32,225 nucleotides of DNA from an uncultured Pseudomonadota bacterium (GCA_903844665.1 CAIMUS010000319.1:1-32225), one strand, 5' to 3'. Counted from the first letter of the stretch, positions 13,731 through 22,115 are shown. Program-made: numbers and translations. The notes: generated by a model not told the origin, from the sequence alone.

Positions 13731-14504
13731 ATGCGAATCCGAGCCAATTTCATCGCTTTTAAAACCATCCTGATCAAGGAAATGCTGCGCTTTCTGCGCA
13801 TCTGGATCCAGACCATTCTGCCGGCGGCGATTACCATGAGCCTGTACTTTATTATCTTCGGCAAATTGATCGGCTCCCAGATCGGCCCTATCGATGGTTT
13901 TACCTATATGCAGTACATCGTTCCAGGACTGATCATGATGTCGGTCATTACCAATTCCTACGCCAATGTGGTGTCTTCCTTTTATAGCTCCAAATTCCAG
14001 CGCCATATCGAGGAAATGCTGGTATCGCCACTTCCCAATTACTTGATCTTGCTGGGCTTTGTCGCCGGCGGTGTAGCCCGCGGGTTGATCGTCGGCATCG
14101 TGGTGACCCTGGTCTCCCTGTTTTTCAATGACTTGCATATTCACAATTTCGCCATCATGGTAGCGGTGACGGTACTTACCGCTATCCTGTTTTCCTTGGG
14201 CGGCTTTGTGAATGCGATCTACGCCAACAGCTTCGACGATATTGCTATTATCCCCACCTTCGTGTTGACGCCTTTGACCTATTTGGGTGGGGTGTTCTAC
14301 TCCATCCGGATGTTGCCGGAGTTCTGGCAGAACGCTTCGCACCTCAATCCAATTCTTTATATGGTCAATGCGTTCCGCTACGGCCTACTGGGAATTGCCG
14401 ATATTAATATCTATCTGGCTTTTGCCATTATCCTGCTGTTTATCGCCGTTCTGTTCAGCTTCAGCCTGTGGTTGCTGGCAAGAGGGGTGGGCATTCGCCA
14501 ATAA
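13731..14504 (+). CDS. ABC-2 type transport permease (YadH-like)
   Basis: A 257-residue integral membrane protein with six hydrophobic segments and the ABC-2 permease layout. It has an N-terminal amphipathic stretch (FKTILIKEMLRFLRIWIQTI), the central YMQYIVPGLIMMSVITNSYA, and the C-terminal FVLTPLTYLGGVFYSIRMLP and HLNPILYMVNAFRYGLLG. These match the E. coli YadH family of exporters. YadH-type permeases normally follow a YadG-type ATPase, but here the upstream gene is a lipoprotein on the other strand, so the ATPase must be elsewhere. AAAGGAG lies about 8 nt before the ATG. The substrate is unknown. Confidence 0.9.
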   Translation: MRIRANFIAFKTILIKEMLRFLRIWIQTILPAAITMSLYFIIFGKLIGSQIGPIDGFTYMQYIVPGLIMMSVITNSYANVVSSFYSSKFQRHIEEMLVSPLPNYLILLGFVAGGVARGLIVGIVVTLVSLFFNDLHIHNFAIMVAVTVLTAILFSLGGFVNAIYANSFDDIAIIPTFVLTPLTYLGGVFYSIRMLPEFWQNASHLNPILYMVNAFRYGLLGIADINIYLAFAIILLFIAVLFSFSLWLLARGVGIRQ

Positions 14505-14519
14505 ACACCTTGAGAAGGC

Positions 14520-14543
14520 AGGGGAAATAACTTTCCCCTTTCC
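14520..14543 (+). terminator. Probable terminator after the ABC-2 permease gene
   Basis: AGGGGAAA (14520-14527) pairs with TTTCCCCT (14532-14539) around a 4-nt loop, 16 nt after the permease stop. The tail is pyrimidine-rich (TTCCTTCCC) but not a pure T-run, so strength is uncertain. Confidence 0.5.
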
Positions 14544-14609
14544 TTCCCAGTCGGGTGTCGGAACAATGTCGGAACAATGAGTAGCCTGGCGTTGCCACTG
14601 GCAGAGTGG

Positions 14610-15236
14610 CTAATAAGCCCAGGTGCGAATCGGCCCGGTATCGACGTGGACGAAATCGGAGCGCCGGTAATAACCCACGCCGCCGGCCTGGAGCGATAGC
14701 GCCGCCCGACGTAAGTCCCCCGTGCCGCGACCCGGCATGCGGATGTCGGTGGCCATGCCGTACATATGGAAGCTGTCTTTGGCCACCGCCCGACTCCGCC
14801 TACACAGCATGGCGTTGGTGGACGGCGAGCGATAACCGCTGATCACATGCAGCGGCACGGTGTCGTACTCCATGATCAATTGCAAGGTGTACAACTGGTC
14901 CAGCAGTCGCGGATCGTAGATCTTCATCTGATCCGTGTAGTAGTCGCGCAACGCCCAACTGACCTCCCGGAGGGATTCATGCAGGTAGCCATCGACAGGT
15001 GTCCAGTAAACCGACCGGATAGTTTCACTGGTATGGGGGTTGTAAATGAACAGTTCGCGGTCCTTGGCGGTCGCCACCCTGGCTAGGGCGGGAGCGACAG
15101 CCAGACCTCCCAGCGAGAGAGCAGCCAGTTTCAGGAAGCCACGTCTGCTCAAAGCAGGCGTGGCGTTCACAGGAGCCGGATTCTGGCTGTCATCTCTAAG
15201 GCTATTCAACGACTGAATAGTTGCTTTTGCTAGCAT
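14610..15236 (-). CDS. Tat-exported YcbK/DUF882 family peptidoglycan peptidase (M15-like)
   Basis: The 208-residue protein carries a twin-arginine signal (SRRGFLKLAALSLGGLA, residues 30-46) that follows an unusually long 29-residue polar n-region. The mature domain is DUF882/peptidase M15A-like. It has ELFIYNPHTSETIRSVYWT, then VPLHVISGYRSPSTNAML, with the zinc triad His157 (DSFHMYG), Asp164 (ATDIRMPG) and His197 (FVHVDTGPIRTW). Related E. coli MepK (YcbK) cleaves peptidoglycan crosslinks. The start at 15236 has AGGAG about 9 nt upstream. It is convergent with the ABC-2 permease and appears monocistronic. Confidence 0.9.
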   Translation of the reverse strand: MLAKATIQSLNSLRDDSQNPAPVNATPALSRRGFLKLAALSLGGLAVAPALARVATAKDRELFIYNPHTSETIRSVYWTPVDGYLHESLREVSWALRDYYTDQMKIYDPRLLDQLYTLQLIMEYDTVPLHVISGYRSPSTNAMLCRRSRAVAKDSFHMYGMATDIRMPGRGTGDLRRAALSLQAGGVGYYRRSDFVHVDTGPIRTWAY

Positions 15237-15355
15237 TATTCACATCTCCTGATGGCCTAAAGGATTCAGGTTCTCCGACTTTAGACCAAACCTCTTCCAT
15301 AAATCAAGAAAAATTAACAATCGGTCTCTTCTGTGTTCCTGCTTTTTCTATAAAG

Positions 15356-15489
15356 CTGTTATATAAGTAATTGATTTAAAATAATTAATGAATCTGGTAA
15401 GGGTATCCATAGCATGCTTCGATACTCCCACCATAGCTCGCAGAAAAATTTTTAATTATTTTAAATCAAATGCTTATACACCATAACAG
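15356..15489. repeat. Large AT-rich inverted repeat with a nested hairpin
   Basis: TATAAGTAATTGATTTAAAATAATTAA reading (15362-15388) is mirrored at 15452-15478 with two mismatches. The outer CTGTTAT/ATAACAG blocks (15356-15362 and 15483-15489) also pair across a 4-nt bulge. The 63-nt loop holds a second hairpin, GGGTATC/GATACtCCC. The whole is far more AT-rich than its surroundings and lies in a gap of about 340 bp. It may be a mobile-element remnant, a structured RNA or a termination structure; no coding frame crosses it. Confidence 0.7.
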
Positions 15490-15578
15490 GCAGTTAAACC
15501 AATATAATTAAATTATTAACAAATTAGTAGGTTATTAGCAAAAATCTGTTGTAAAAAGGATGCGGGTGTGTGGTTTCG

Positions 15579-15680
15579 ATGAGTAAATACAACAAGTCCC
15601 CCCGTTACCGCCATGGTCCGCGCTACGGTGAAAGCAGGCGGTTTTCAGCGAGCATCTATATGATTATGAAGAAAAAGTGA
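15579..15680 (+). CDS. Possible 33-residue basic peptide
   Basis: An ATG at 15579 opens MSKYNKSPRYRHGPRYGESR followed by RFSASIYMIMKKK and a TGA. The product is strongly basic (many Arg, Lys and Tyr), and there is no hydrophobic helix. The nearest purine-rich stretch, AAAAAGGA, is about 18 nt upstream, which is too far for a good ribosome binding site. It is convergent with the end of queG. I report it because composition changes from AT-rich non-coding DNA to codon-like sequence here, but it may not be translated. Confidence 0.3.
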   Translation: MSKYNKSPRYRHGPRYGESRRFSASIYMIMKKK

Positions 15681-15698
15681 GGCTTGGCGGGGAACTGA

Positions 15699-16769
15699 TT
15701 ACCCACCCCATCCTGCCGCCTGTTCCGCCAGCGCCCATTGCACCTGTTCCCGCACCAGCGCGGAAGGATACGCGGCGCGCGCCTGCAAGGCGGAGACCAC
15801 CGCGGTATCCGACGGCGCATTGCCGAGCGCCACGGCGATATTACGCAGCCAGCGTTCATAGCCGATGCGGCGGATGGCCGAACCTTCGGTGCGACGCAAA
15901 AAATCCGCTTCACTCCAGGCGAACAGGTCTACCAGCCGGGCATTGTCCAGGCTATGGCGCGGGCTGAAATCCGTCTCCGCCGTCGGTCGGGCAAAGCGAT
16001 TCCAGGGGCACACCAGTTGGCAATCATCGCAGCCGTAGATGCGATTGCCGATTGGACGGCGGAATTCCAGCGGAATCGAACCGTGCAGTTCGATGGTGAG
16101 ATAGGAAATACAGCGCCGCGCATCCACCTGATAGGGGGCGACAATGGCTTGGGTCGGACAGATATCCAGGCAGGCGGTGCAGCGGCCGCAGTGGGCGCTT
16201 CCGGGCGGATCCACCGGTAGGGGCAGATCGACATACAGTTCCCCCAGAAAGAACCAGGAACCGGCCCGACGATCCAGCAGATTGCTGTGCTTGCCGATCC
16301 AGCCCAACCCCGCTTGCTGCGCCAGCGCCTTTTCCAGCACCGGCGCGCTATCGCTGAATGCCCGGTAGCCGAACGGCCCGATCTCCGCCTCGATCCGCCC
16401 GGCCAGTCGTTGCAGCCGCTGCCGCAGCACCTTGTGATAATCCCGTCCCAGGGCATAGCGGGAGATGTATGCCAGGGTCGGCTCCGCCAGTACGGCGTGG
16501 GGGTCCGCGCCCGCCGGCGGCCAGTAATCCAGGCGCGCCGTGATGACCCGCAAGGCGCCGGGAAGCAGTTCCTGGGGACGGCTGCGCCGGACACCGTGAC
16601 GGGCCATATAGCTCATTTCGCCATGGTAGCCGGCGGCCAGCCAGTTCAGCAGATGGGTTTCATGCTCGCCCAGATCGGTAGTGGCGATGCCGATCTGCTG
16701 AAAGCCCAGATCCAGGCCCCAGCGTTTGATCTGGCCGGCCAAAGTATGCGGATCGAATGGGAAAGGCAT
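15699..16769 (-). CDS. queG: Epoxyqueuosine reductase
   Basis: A 356-residue enzyme for the last step of queuosine synthesis, reducing epoxyqueuosine to queuosine in tRNA with cobalamin and two [4Fe-4S] clusters. Seen here are LGFQQIGIATTDLG, the conserved GYHGEMSYMARH, the catalytic Asp140 in FSDSAPVLEKALA and LGWIGKHSNLL. The ferredoxin-like cysteines are HCGRCTACLDICP (Cys194, 197, 200, 204), Cys220, and CDDCQLVCPWN (Cys247, 250, 254). The C-terminal HEAT-like region (RRIGYERWLRNIAVALGNAP) fits tRNA binding. It is divergent from nnr with a 73-bp gap, the same arrangement as yjeS/yjeF in E. coli. Confidence 0.96.
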   Translation of the reverse strand: MPFPFDPHTLAGQIKRWGLDLGFQQIGIATTDLGEHETHLLNWLAAGYHGEMSYMARHGVRRSRPQELLPGALRVITARLDYWPPAGADPHAVLAEPTLAYISRYALGRDYHKVLRQRLQRLAGRIEAEIGPFGYRAFSDSAPVLEKALAQQAGLGWIGKHSNLLDRRAGSWFFLGELYVDLPLPVDPPGSAHCGRCTACLDICPTQAIVAPYQVDARRCISYLTIELHGSIPLEFRRPIGNRIYGCDDCQLVCPWNRFARPTAETDFSPRHSLDNARLVDLFAWSEADFLRRTEGSAIRRIGYERWLRNIAVALGNAPSDTAVVSALQARAAYPSALVREQVQWALAEQAAGWGG

Positions 16770-16842
16770 GGCGGTAGGATTGGTTTTCCAGAGATAATGA
16801 CGTTATTTTCCCGTAATTCTCATCTTCGAGGGAGTCTATTCC

Positions 16843-18330
16843 ATGCAAGCACTGCCTATTGCCCTCTACCGGGCCGCCCAGGTGCGGGAGCTGGACCGCA
16901 TCGCCATTCAGGAGCGCGGCATTCCCGGCTATACCCTGATGTCCCGTGCCGGCGCCACCGCCTTCGCTGCTTTGCAGGAACGCTGGCCCCAGACCCGACG
17001 GGTGGTCGTGGTGTGCGGCGGCGGTAATAACGGCGGCGACGGTTACGTGGTGGCGCGGCTGGCGCACCAGGCCGGCCTGGACACCCAGGTGCTGACTCTG
17101 AGCGAGCCGACGCGACTGGAGAACGATGCCCTGACCGCCTTTCAAGATGCCCAGGCGGCCGGCGTGGCGATCCAGCCCTTCGCCGCCGAACGGCTGGCCG
17201 GCGCCGATGTCATCGTCGATGCCATTCTGGGCACCGGCCTGGAGCGGGAGGTGAGCGGAGTCTGGCGCGACGCCATCAAGGCGATCAACAGCCGGTCCGC
17301 CGGCATTCTCGCCATCGATATTCCCTCCGGTCTGCAGGCCGATTGCGGCGCGATCATGGGCCTCGCCATCCATGCCGATCTGACCATCACCTTTATCGGT
17401 CTCAAGCAGGGCTTGTTTACCGGCCAGGGACCCGGCTGTTGCGGCACGATACTGTTCGACGATTTACAAGCGCCCCCCGATATCTATAGCCGCATTCATA
17501 CCGCCACCCAACGCTATACCGGAGTGGATCTACCCGAATTATTGCCGCGTCGGCCACGCAGCGCCCATAAGGGCCATCACGGCCATGTGCTGGTGGTGGG
17601 CGGCGAACTGGGAATGGCCGGCGCCGCGCGCATGGCGGCCGAGGCCGCCGCCCGCTGCGGTGCGGGCCTGGTCAGCGTGGCCACCCGCCAGATTCATGCT
17701 GTTGCCCAGGCCGCCGCCCGTCCCGAATTGATGTTTCGCGGCGTGGAGGATATAGCCGAATTGGGCGAACTCATGGCGCGCGCCGGCGTGGTGGCGGTCG
17801 GCCCCGGCCTGGGCCGGGGGGAATGGGGACAGGCCATGCTTCAGTTCGTGTTGGACAGCGATCTGCCCCTGGTGGTGGACGCCGACGCCCTGAACCTGCT
17901 GGCGGAAAATCCGGTCATGCGCGACAACTGGGTGCTGACGCCCCATCCCGGCGAGGCGGCGCGCCTGCTGCAAATGACTTCCGCCCAGGTGGAAGCCGAT
18001 CGCTTTACCGCCGTCTCGGAACTGGCCTTGCGCTTCGGCGGGGTCTGCGTCCTGAAAGGGGCGGGTTCTCTGATCGCCCAGCAACAGGAAGGAATTGCAG
18101 TCTGTAACAGCGGTAATCCGGGGATGGCGACGGGCGGCATGGGGGATGTGCTCACCGGTATTATTACCGGCCTGCTGGCGCAGGGATTGACGCCCTGGCA
18201 GGCCGCCAGAACCGGCGTCTATCTTCATGGTTGCGCCGGCGACCGGGCGGCGGCAGGGGGGGAAAGGGGCTTGCTGGCGATGGACCTGTTGCCGTTTCTG
18301 CAGGAACTGGTCAATCCCACCAACCCATGA
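16843..18330 (+). CDS. nnr: Bifunctional NAD(P)HX epimerase / ADP-dependent NAD(P)HX dehydratase
   Basis: The 495-residue protein has the YjeF_N epimerase domain first (about 1-215), with the GGGNNGGDGYVVARL dinucleotide loop and ADVIVDAILGTGLEREV. The ribokinase-like dehydratase follows (about 225-490), with HKGHHGHVLVVGGELGMAGA, GPGLGRGEWG, PLVVDADALNLLAE, TPHPGEAARLL and the nucleotide loop NPGMATGGMGDVLTGIITG. It repairs hydrated NADH and NADPH. The gene is the first of nnr-tsaE-amidase, and its TGA overlaps the tsaE ATG. Start context GAGGGAGT lies about 10 nt upstream. Length and motifs are complete. Confidence 0.96.
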   Translation: MQALPIALYRAAQVRELDRIAIQERGIPGYTLMSRAGATAFAALQERWPQTRRVVVVCGGGNNGGDGYVVARLAHQAGLDTQVLTLSEPTRLENDALTAFQDAQAAGVAIQPFAAERLAGADVIVDAILGTGLEREVSGVWRDAIKAINSRSAGILAIDIPSGLQADCGAIMGLAIHADLTITFIGLKQGLFTGQGPGCCGTILFDDLQAPPDIYSRIHTATQRYTGVDLPELLPRRPRSAHKGHHGHVLVVGGELGMAGAARMAAEAAARCGAGLVSVATRQIHAVAQAAARPELMFRGVEDIAELGELMARAGVVAVGPGLGRGEWGQAMLQFVLDSDLPLVVDADALNLLAENPVMRDNWVLTPHPGEAARLLQMTSAQVEADRFTAVSELALRFGGVCVLKGAGSLIAQQQEGIAVCNSGNPGMATGGMGDVLTGIITGLLAQGLTPWQAARTGVYLHGCAGDRAAAGGERGLLAMDLLPFLQELVNPTNP

Positions 18331-18842
18331 TCGAACTGGCGTTGGCATCCGCCGAGGCTACCGAGGCGATGGGCGCCCGCCTGGCGGACACCTTGCCACC
18401 GGGTTGCGTGGTCTATCTTCGTGGCGAACTTGGAGCCGGCAAGACCACGCTGGTGCGGGGTCTGGTGCGCGCCCTGGGCCATGCCGGACCGGTACGCAGT
18501 CCCACCTATACCCTGCTGGAGCCCTATACCGTGGCGGGCCGGCAGATCGTGCATCTGGATCTCTACCGGCTGGCGGACCCGGAAGAATTGGAATTCCTGG
18601 GCTTGCGGGATTTTCTCGATGGCCGCTCCATTTTTCTGGTGGAGTGGCCGGAGCGTGGCCGCGGTTTCCTGCCGCCGGCGGATCTGATTATCGAACTGCA
18701 ACATACCGCGGCGGGCCGTTTGTGTCGCCTGGCTGCCGCCAGCGCCAGGGGAGAGGCGGCGCTGCGTCAAGGCCCGTGGCGCCGGCTTCCAGCCGGCGAA
18801 ACGTTGCCAAGCGAGTCCAGTCCCATTAAGCTTGAACTTTAA
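18327..18842 (+). CDS. tsaE: tRNA threonylcarbamoyladenosine biosynthesis ATPase TsaE
   Basis: A 171-residue P-loop protein with Walker A GELGAGKTTLVRG (33-45), SPTYTLLEPY, HLDLYRLADPEELEFLGLRD and LVEWPERGRGFLPPADL. TsaE supports the TsaBD complex that makes the t6A modification next to the tRNA anticodon. The ATG at 18327 overlaps the nnr stop (ATGA), which fixes the start; the longer open frame upstream runs inside nnr. The C-terminal 20 or so residues (RRLPAGETLPSESSPIKLEL) exceed the family core and contain GCCGGCTTCCAGCCGGC, reading like a short repeat absorbed into the 3' end. Confidence 0.95.
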   Translation: MIELALASAEATEAMGARLADTLPPGCVVYLRGELGAGKTTLVRGLVRALGHAGPVRSPTYTLLEPYTVAGRQIVHLDLYRLADPEELEFLGLRDFLDGRSIFLVEWPERGRGFLPPADLIIELQHTAAGRLCRLAAASARGEAALRQGPWRRLPAGETLPSESSPIKLEL

Positions 18843-18863
18843 CCGCAAAAGAGGGAGGAACCG

Positions 18864-20036
18864 ATGCGCTTCGTCACCGCAGCCTGGGTAATGCTGGCGG
18901 CTTTGTGCGCCCTGGCTCCGCTGCCGGTGGCCAATGCCGGCGGCGGCAAAACCTTGATCGTGGCGATCGATCCGGGCCATGGTGGCAAGGATCAGGGCGC
19001 GGTCGGTCCCGGCGGAATGCTGGAAAAAGACATCGCATTGCAACTCGCCAGGCGACTGGCTGGCTTGGTGAACAGCCAGGGCGGGATGCGGGCGGTGCTG
19101 ACCCGCAGCGGCGATCGATTCCTGCATCTGCAGCAGCGTATCGACATCGCCCGCCGGTATAGGGCGGACCTGTTGGTGTCCATTCACGCCGATGCCTTCA
19201 CCAATCCCGAATCCAGAGGCTCCTCGGTATTCGTACTGTCCACGCGGGGCGCTTCCAGCGCGGCGGCCCAGTGGCTGGCGAAACGGGAAAATGCCGCCGA
19301 TTCCCCGGGCGTGGCCGGCCTGGATATCAAGGATGAGGTGGTGCGGGCGGTGGTGTTCGACATGTACCATGACGCCATTCTGGCCGACAGCATGACGCTG
19401 GCTGAACAGGTGCTGGCGCAATTGGGAAGAGTCGGCAGTCTGCATGCCGGCATGGTGGAACGGGCCGGCTTTGTCGTGCTCAAGGCGCCCGATATTCCTT
19501 CGATTCTGGTGGAGGCGGCGTTTATCTCCAATCTGGCGGAGGCTGCCCGGCTACGCAACGGCAAACAGCAGCAGCAACTGGCCGAGGCCCTACTGCGAGG
19601 TATCCGGGCCTACTTGAAAACCCAGGCGCCGGCATATCGGCTGGCGCATGCGACGCCAGCCGCAGAGCAAGGCCCGGTTGGCGCCGTGACGATACGGGCC
19701 AGCGCCCGCTCGCCGGCCCCGGCGGCGCCGAAGCGAACATCGGCTGCAAGCACCCGGCGGGCAAGCAGGCAACAATCCCAACCTGTCGCAGTGGCGGGTT
19801 CCAAAACCAAGGCAACCGGTCTGTCCTCACGCCCGCTTCCCAAGGCGTCGGCCAAGGTGGCGTCCAAACCGCAACCTGCATCCTCTGTCAAACCGACGGT
19901 GGCTAAAACGCGACCGGCGCGGCCAAAATCCACCAAAGTGGCGAGTCGGGATCAGGCGATCAAGCCGAGTGAAACTCTGGTCGAAAAGTGGAAGCGGCGT
20001 CCCGCCGCTTATCTGCTGACTATGGCAAAGGGGTAA
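18864..20036 (+). CDS. N-acetylmuramoyl-L-alanine amidase (AmiC/Amidase_3 family), no AMIN domain
   Basis: The 390-residue protein starts with a Sec signal peptide (about 1-25). The Amidase_3 zinc domain begins at once with LIVAIDPGHGGKDQGAVG (His39), then GMLEKDIAL (Glu54), SIHADAF (His108) and ILVEAAFISN (Glu217). It cleaves the amide between N-acetylmuramic acid and the stem peptide during cell separation. Unlike E. coli AmiC it has no N-terminal AMIN septal-targeting domain, and I see no clear LysM at the end. Instead residues about 255-390 are a Lys/Pro/Ala/Ser-rich basic tail, possibly for wall or DNA-polymer contact. The insert region (residues 128-200) typical of EnvC/NlpD-regulated amidases is present. 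GAGGGAGGA precedes the start. Confidence 0.92.
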   Translation: MRFVTAAWVMLAALCALAPLPVANAGGGKTLIVAIDPGHGGKDQGAVGPGGMLEKDIALQLARRLAGLVNSQGGMRAVLTRSGDRFLHLQQRIDIARRYRADLLVSIHADAFTNPESRGSSVFVLSTRGASSAAAQWLAKRENAADSPGVAGLDIKDEVVRAVVFDMYHDAILADSMTLAEQVLAQLGRVGSLHAGMVERAGFVVLKAPDIPSILVEAAFISNLAEAARLRNGKQQQQLAEALLRGIRAYLKTQAPAYRLAHATPAAEQGPVGAVTIRASARSPAPAAPKRTSAASTRRASRQQSQPVAVAGSKTKATGLSSRPLPKASAKVASKPQPASSVKPTVAKTRPARPKSTKVASRDQAIKPSETLVEKWKRRPAAYLLTMAKG

Positions 20037-20074
20037 CGGATCGCACTGCCCGCCGGGCGTTCCGCCGATAAGCG

Positions 20075-20188
20075 TTCAAACCCCTCCCCCTAACCCCTTC
20101 CCACAAGGGGAGGGGGAATAGATTAAGCTGCTGTTTTGCAAAAACTCCCTCCCCCCTTGTGGGGGAGGGTCGGGGAGAGGGGTCTGAA
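20075..20188. repeat. Inverted CCCCTCCCCC element
   Basis: GTTCAAACCCCTCCCCCTAACCC at the left is mirrored by GGGTCGGGGAGAGGGGTCTGAAC at the right. Inside are CTTCCCACAAGGGGAGGGGG and CCCTCCCCCCTTGTGGGGGAGG, each a hairpin. This is a known style of intergenic repeat in GC-rich Proteobacteria. It lies between the amidase gene and the convergent phosphatase gene, where it could stop both transcripts. Confidence 0.8.
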
Positions 20189-20300
20189 CGGTTACTTCCG
20201 CCGATGATTTTGGCAGTGGCCCCATGGGACGGCTGCCGGTGGACAGCCGCTGACCCTGCCGATCGGCGGCGACAGCAAATAAGGTCGGCCGCGCCTGCCG

Positions 20301-20780
20301 CTACAGGCTATAGCGCTGCCGCAGGTGGAGCAGGAAGCCTTCGGCGCCGGCTTCCAGCAGATCCATCACCCGTTCGAAGCCGACCTGGCTGCCGTAATAG
20401 GGATCGGGTATTTCCCGGTCGGCCAGATGCGGTGCGTAGCTCAGGAAAAGCTGGATCCTCTCAAGGTGCTCGGGCTGAGGACACGACTCGCGCAAATAGT
20501 CGTAATTCTCCCGATCCATGGCCAGTAGGTAATCGAACGCGGTAAAGTCTTCCTCCGCAATCCGGCGGGCGCGGATGCCTTTCAGTTTCACCCCTCGCCG
20601 ATCGGCGACGATCTGACCACGCCTATCCGGTGTGGCGCCGAGATGGAACGTGTGGGTGCCAGCCGACGCCACCAGTACTTTATCGCCCAGTCCGGCGTCT
20701 TCCAGCATGCGCCGCAGCGTGCCTTCCGCCATCGGGGAGCGGCAGACATTACCCATGCAAACGAACAGGATTCTACTCAA
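20301..20780 (-). CDS. Low-molecular-weight protein tyrosine phosphatase
   Basis: Starting from the TTG at 20780 the protein is 159 residues and opens MSRILFVCMGNVCRSPMAEG. It carries the CX5R phosphate loop (Cys8 to Arg14), and the general-acid motif IPDPYYG precedes the closing VMDLLEAGAEGFLLHLRQ helix. AGGA lies 7 nt before the TTG. A GTG at 20783 is nearly as good. An upstream ATG at 20900 would add 40 unrelated residues. Such enzymes dephosphorylate protein tyrosines; in capsule loci they act on Wzc-type kinases. No kinase gene is in the window, and the gene is divergent from the ELM1-family gene. Confidence 0.9.
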   Translation of the reverse strand: MSRILFVCMGNVCRSPMAEGTLRRMLEDAGLGDKVLVASAGTHTFHLGATPDRRGQIVADRRGVKLKGIRARRIAEEDFTAFDYLLAMDRENYDYLRESCPQPEHLERIQLFLSYAPHLADREIPDPYYGSQVGFERVMDLLEAGAEGFLLHLRQRYSL

Positions 20781-20966
20781 CACTGGTTCCTGCCTCGTCC
20801 CAGGCTGGTTTTGTGTAGAATGAAGGATGCCCTGAGAAAACCGTAACAACTTCGACCACATGACAGCCTGCACCGTGTTGCTCGACTCCAGACCAGTCAT
20901 ATAAGTTTACTCTGCCAATGCCTGAACTACCAAGTGGCAACCCGCAACCGACAGACCCATCGATCC

Positions 20967-22100
20967 ATGCTCATGACGCCTGAATCAACAGCACCCGGAT
21001 CGCTCGATCGGCCTCCCCGCATCTGGTTGGTGATCGGCGATAAACTGGGCGATAACGCCCAGGTGGAGATTATCGCGGCGGCGCTAGGCCAGCCGTGTGA
21101 GCGTAAGCAGCTTTATTTCCTGGCGCCTTACGTGCTCGGTAAACCGCCCTTCAAAGCCTCCCTGTACCATCTCGACAAAGCTCGTTCCGCAGCGCTGGAG
21201 CCACCCTGGCCGGAACTGGTGATTACCATCGGCCGGCGGCCTGCCATGGCGGCGCTGTGGATTCGTGAGCAATCCGGCGGACGGACCCAAATCGTCCTGT
21301 TGGGACGACCGAAACGCTGGCTCGAAAAATTCGCGCTGGTGATCGCCACCCCGCAGTACTGTCTGCCGAACCAACTTAACGTGCTGCCTATCGACCTGCC
21401 GTTGATGCGCAGCAACACCACCGCCGTCGCGGCGGCGGCCAACGCCTGGCAGGCCCGTCTGGCGGCGTTGCCCCGACCCTTGACTGCCGTGCTGGTGGGA
21501 GGGCAAACCAAGCCTTTTGTCTTCGATTCCAAGGTGGCCGCGCAGTTGCTGGCTCATATCGGGCAGATCGCGGCCGAGACCGGCGGTACGCTCTATATCA
21601 CCACCAGCCGGCGGACCCCGCCGGCAGTGGTCGAGGCATTACAGGCCGGCCTGCCACCGGGTGCAATACTATATCGCTGGCAGGCGAACGATTCCGCCAA
21701 TCCCTATCTGGCCCTGCTGGGTCTGGCCGATCGTTTCATCGTCTCCGGGGACAGTATTTCGATGCTGGTGGAAGTCGCCCGCCTGGGCAAGCCGCTCGCC
21801 ATCTTTCCACTCCCCTATAAGCTGGCCGTGGTGGAACGGCTGCGCAACGCCCTGACCCGGCTGGTACAGCCGGGCGCCGCCGGCAGACGGGCGCCGCTGC
21901 AAGCGCTGGGAGACGGGCTTTATCGGCTCGGTCTGATCGGCTATTCGCGGGATTTGACAGCGGTACACGAGTTGCTGATACAGCGCGGTCTGGCCGTGCG
22001 CCTGGGTGAACCTTTTCTGCCGCCTGGCCCCCAGTTGCTCGACGATCTGCCCCGCGTGGTGGAGCGCATCAAGGCGCTGCTACCGGGCGTAACGGCCTAG
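20967..22100 (+). CDS. ELM1/GtrOC1-family protein (putative nucleotide-diphospho-sugar glycosyltransferase)
   Basis: A 377-residue soluble protein. Family features are RIWLVIGDKLGDNAQVE at the N-terminus, then WPELVITIGRRPAMAAL, IVLLGRPKRW, VIATPQYCLPNQLNVLPIDL and, in the C-terminal half, LTAVLVGGQTKPF, TLYITTSRRTPP and DRFIVSGDSISMLVEVARLG. This two-half layout is that of the ELM1 (DUF1022) family, which has a GT-B-like fold and is often annotated as mitochondrial fission ELM1 by similarity. In bacteria it sits with surface polysaccharide genes. Starts at 20934 (GTG) or 20973 (ATG) are also possible; no clear ribosome binding site decides. It converges on the 2OG oxygenase gene with a 6-bp gap. 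Confidence 0.85.
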   Translation: MLMTPESTAPGSLDRPPRIWLVIGDKLGDNAQVEIIAAALGQPCERKQLYFLAPYVLGKPPFKASLYHLDKARSAALEPPWPELVITIGRRPAMAALWIREQSGGRTQIVLLGRPKRWLEKFALVIATPQYCLPNQLNVLPIDLPLMRSNTTAVAAAANAWQARLAALPRPLTAVLVGGQTKPFVFDSKVAAQLLAHIGQIAAETGGTLYITTSRRTPPAVVEALQAGLPPGAILYRWQANDSANPYLALLGLADRFIVSGDSISMLVEVARLGKPLAIFPLPYKLAVVERLRNALTRLVQPGAAGRRAPLQALGDGLYRLGLIGYSRDLTAVHELLIQRGLAVRLGEPFLPPGPQLLDDLPRVVERIKALLPGVTA

Positions 22101-22101
22101 C

Positions 22102-22115
22102 GCCGCTCAAGCGGC
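22102..22115. terminator. Shared hairpin between convergent ELM1 and oxygenase genes
   Basis: GCCGC-TCAA-GCGGC starts 2 nt after the ELM1-family stop and includes the oxygenase stop codon in its loop. Followed by TTT on the plus strand. The stem is only 5 bp, so it is a weak or partial terminator. Confidence 0.4.

Noticed and set aside
18225-19445. 406-codon minus-strand frame across tsaE and the amidase gene
   Set aside because: It crosses two well-identified genes on the other strand and has no recognisable domain.
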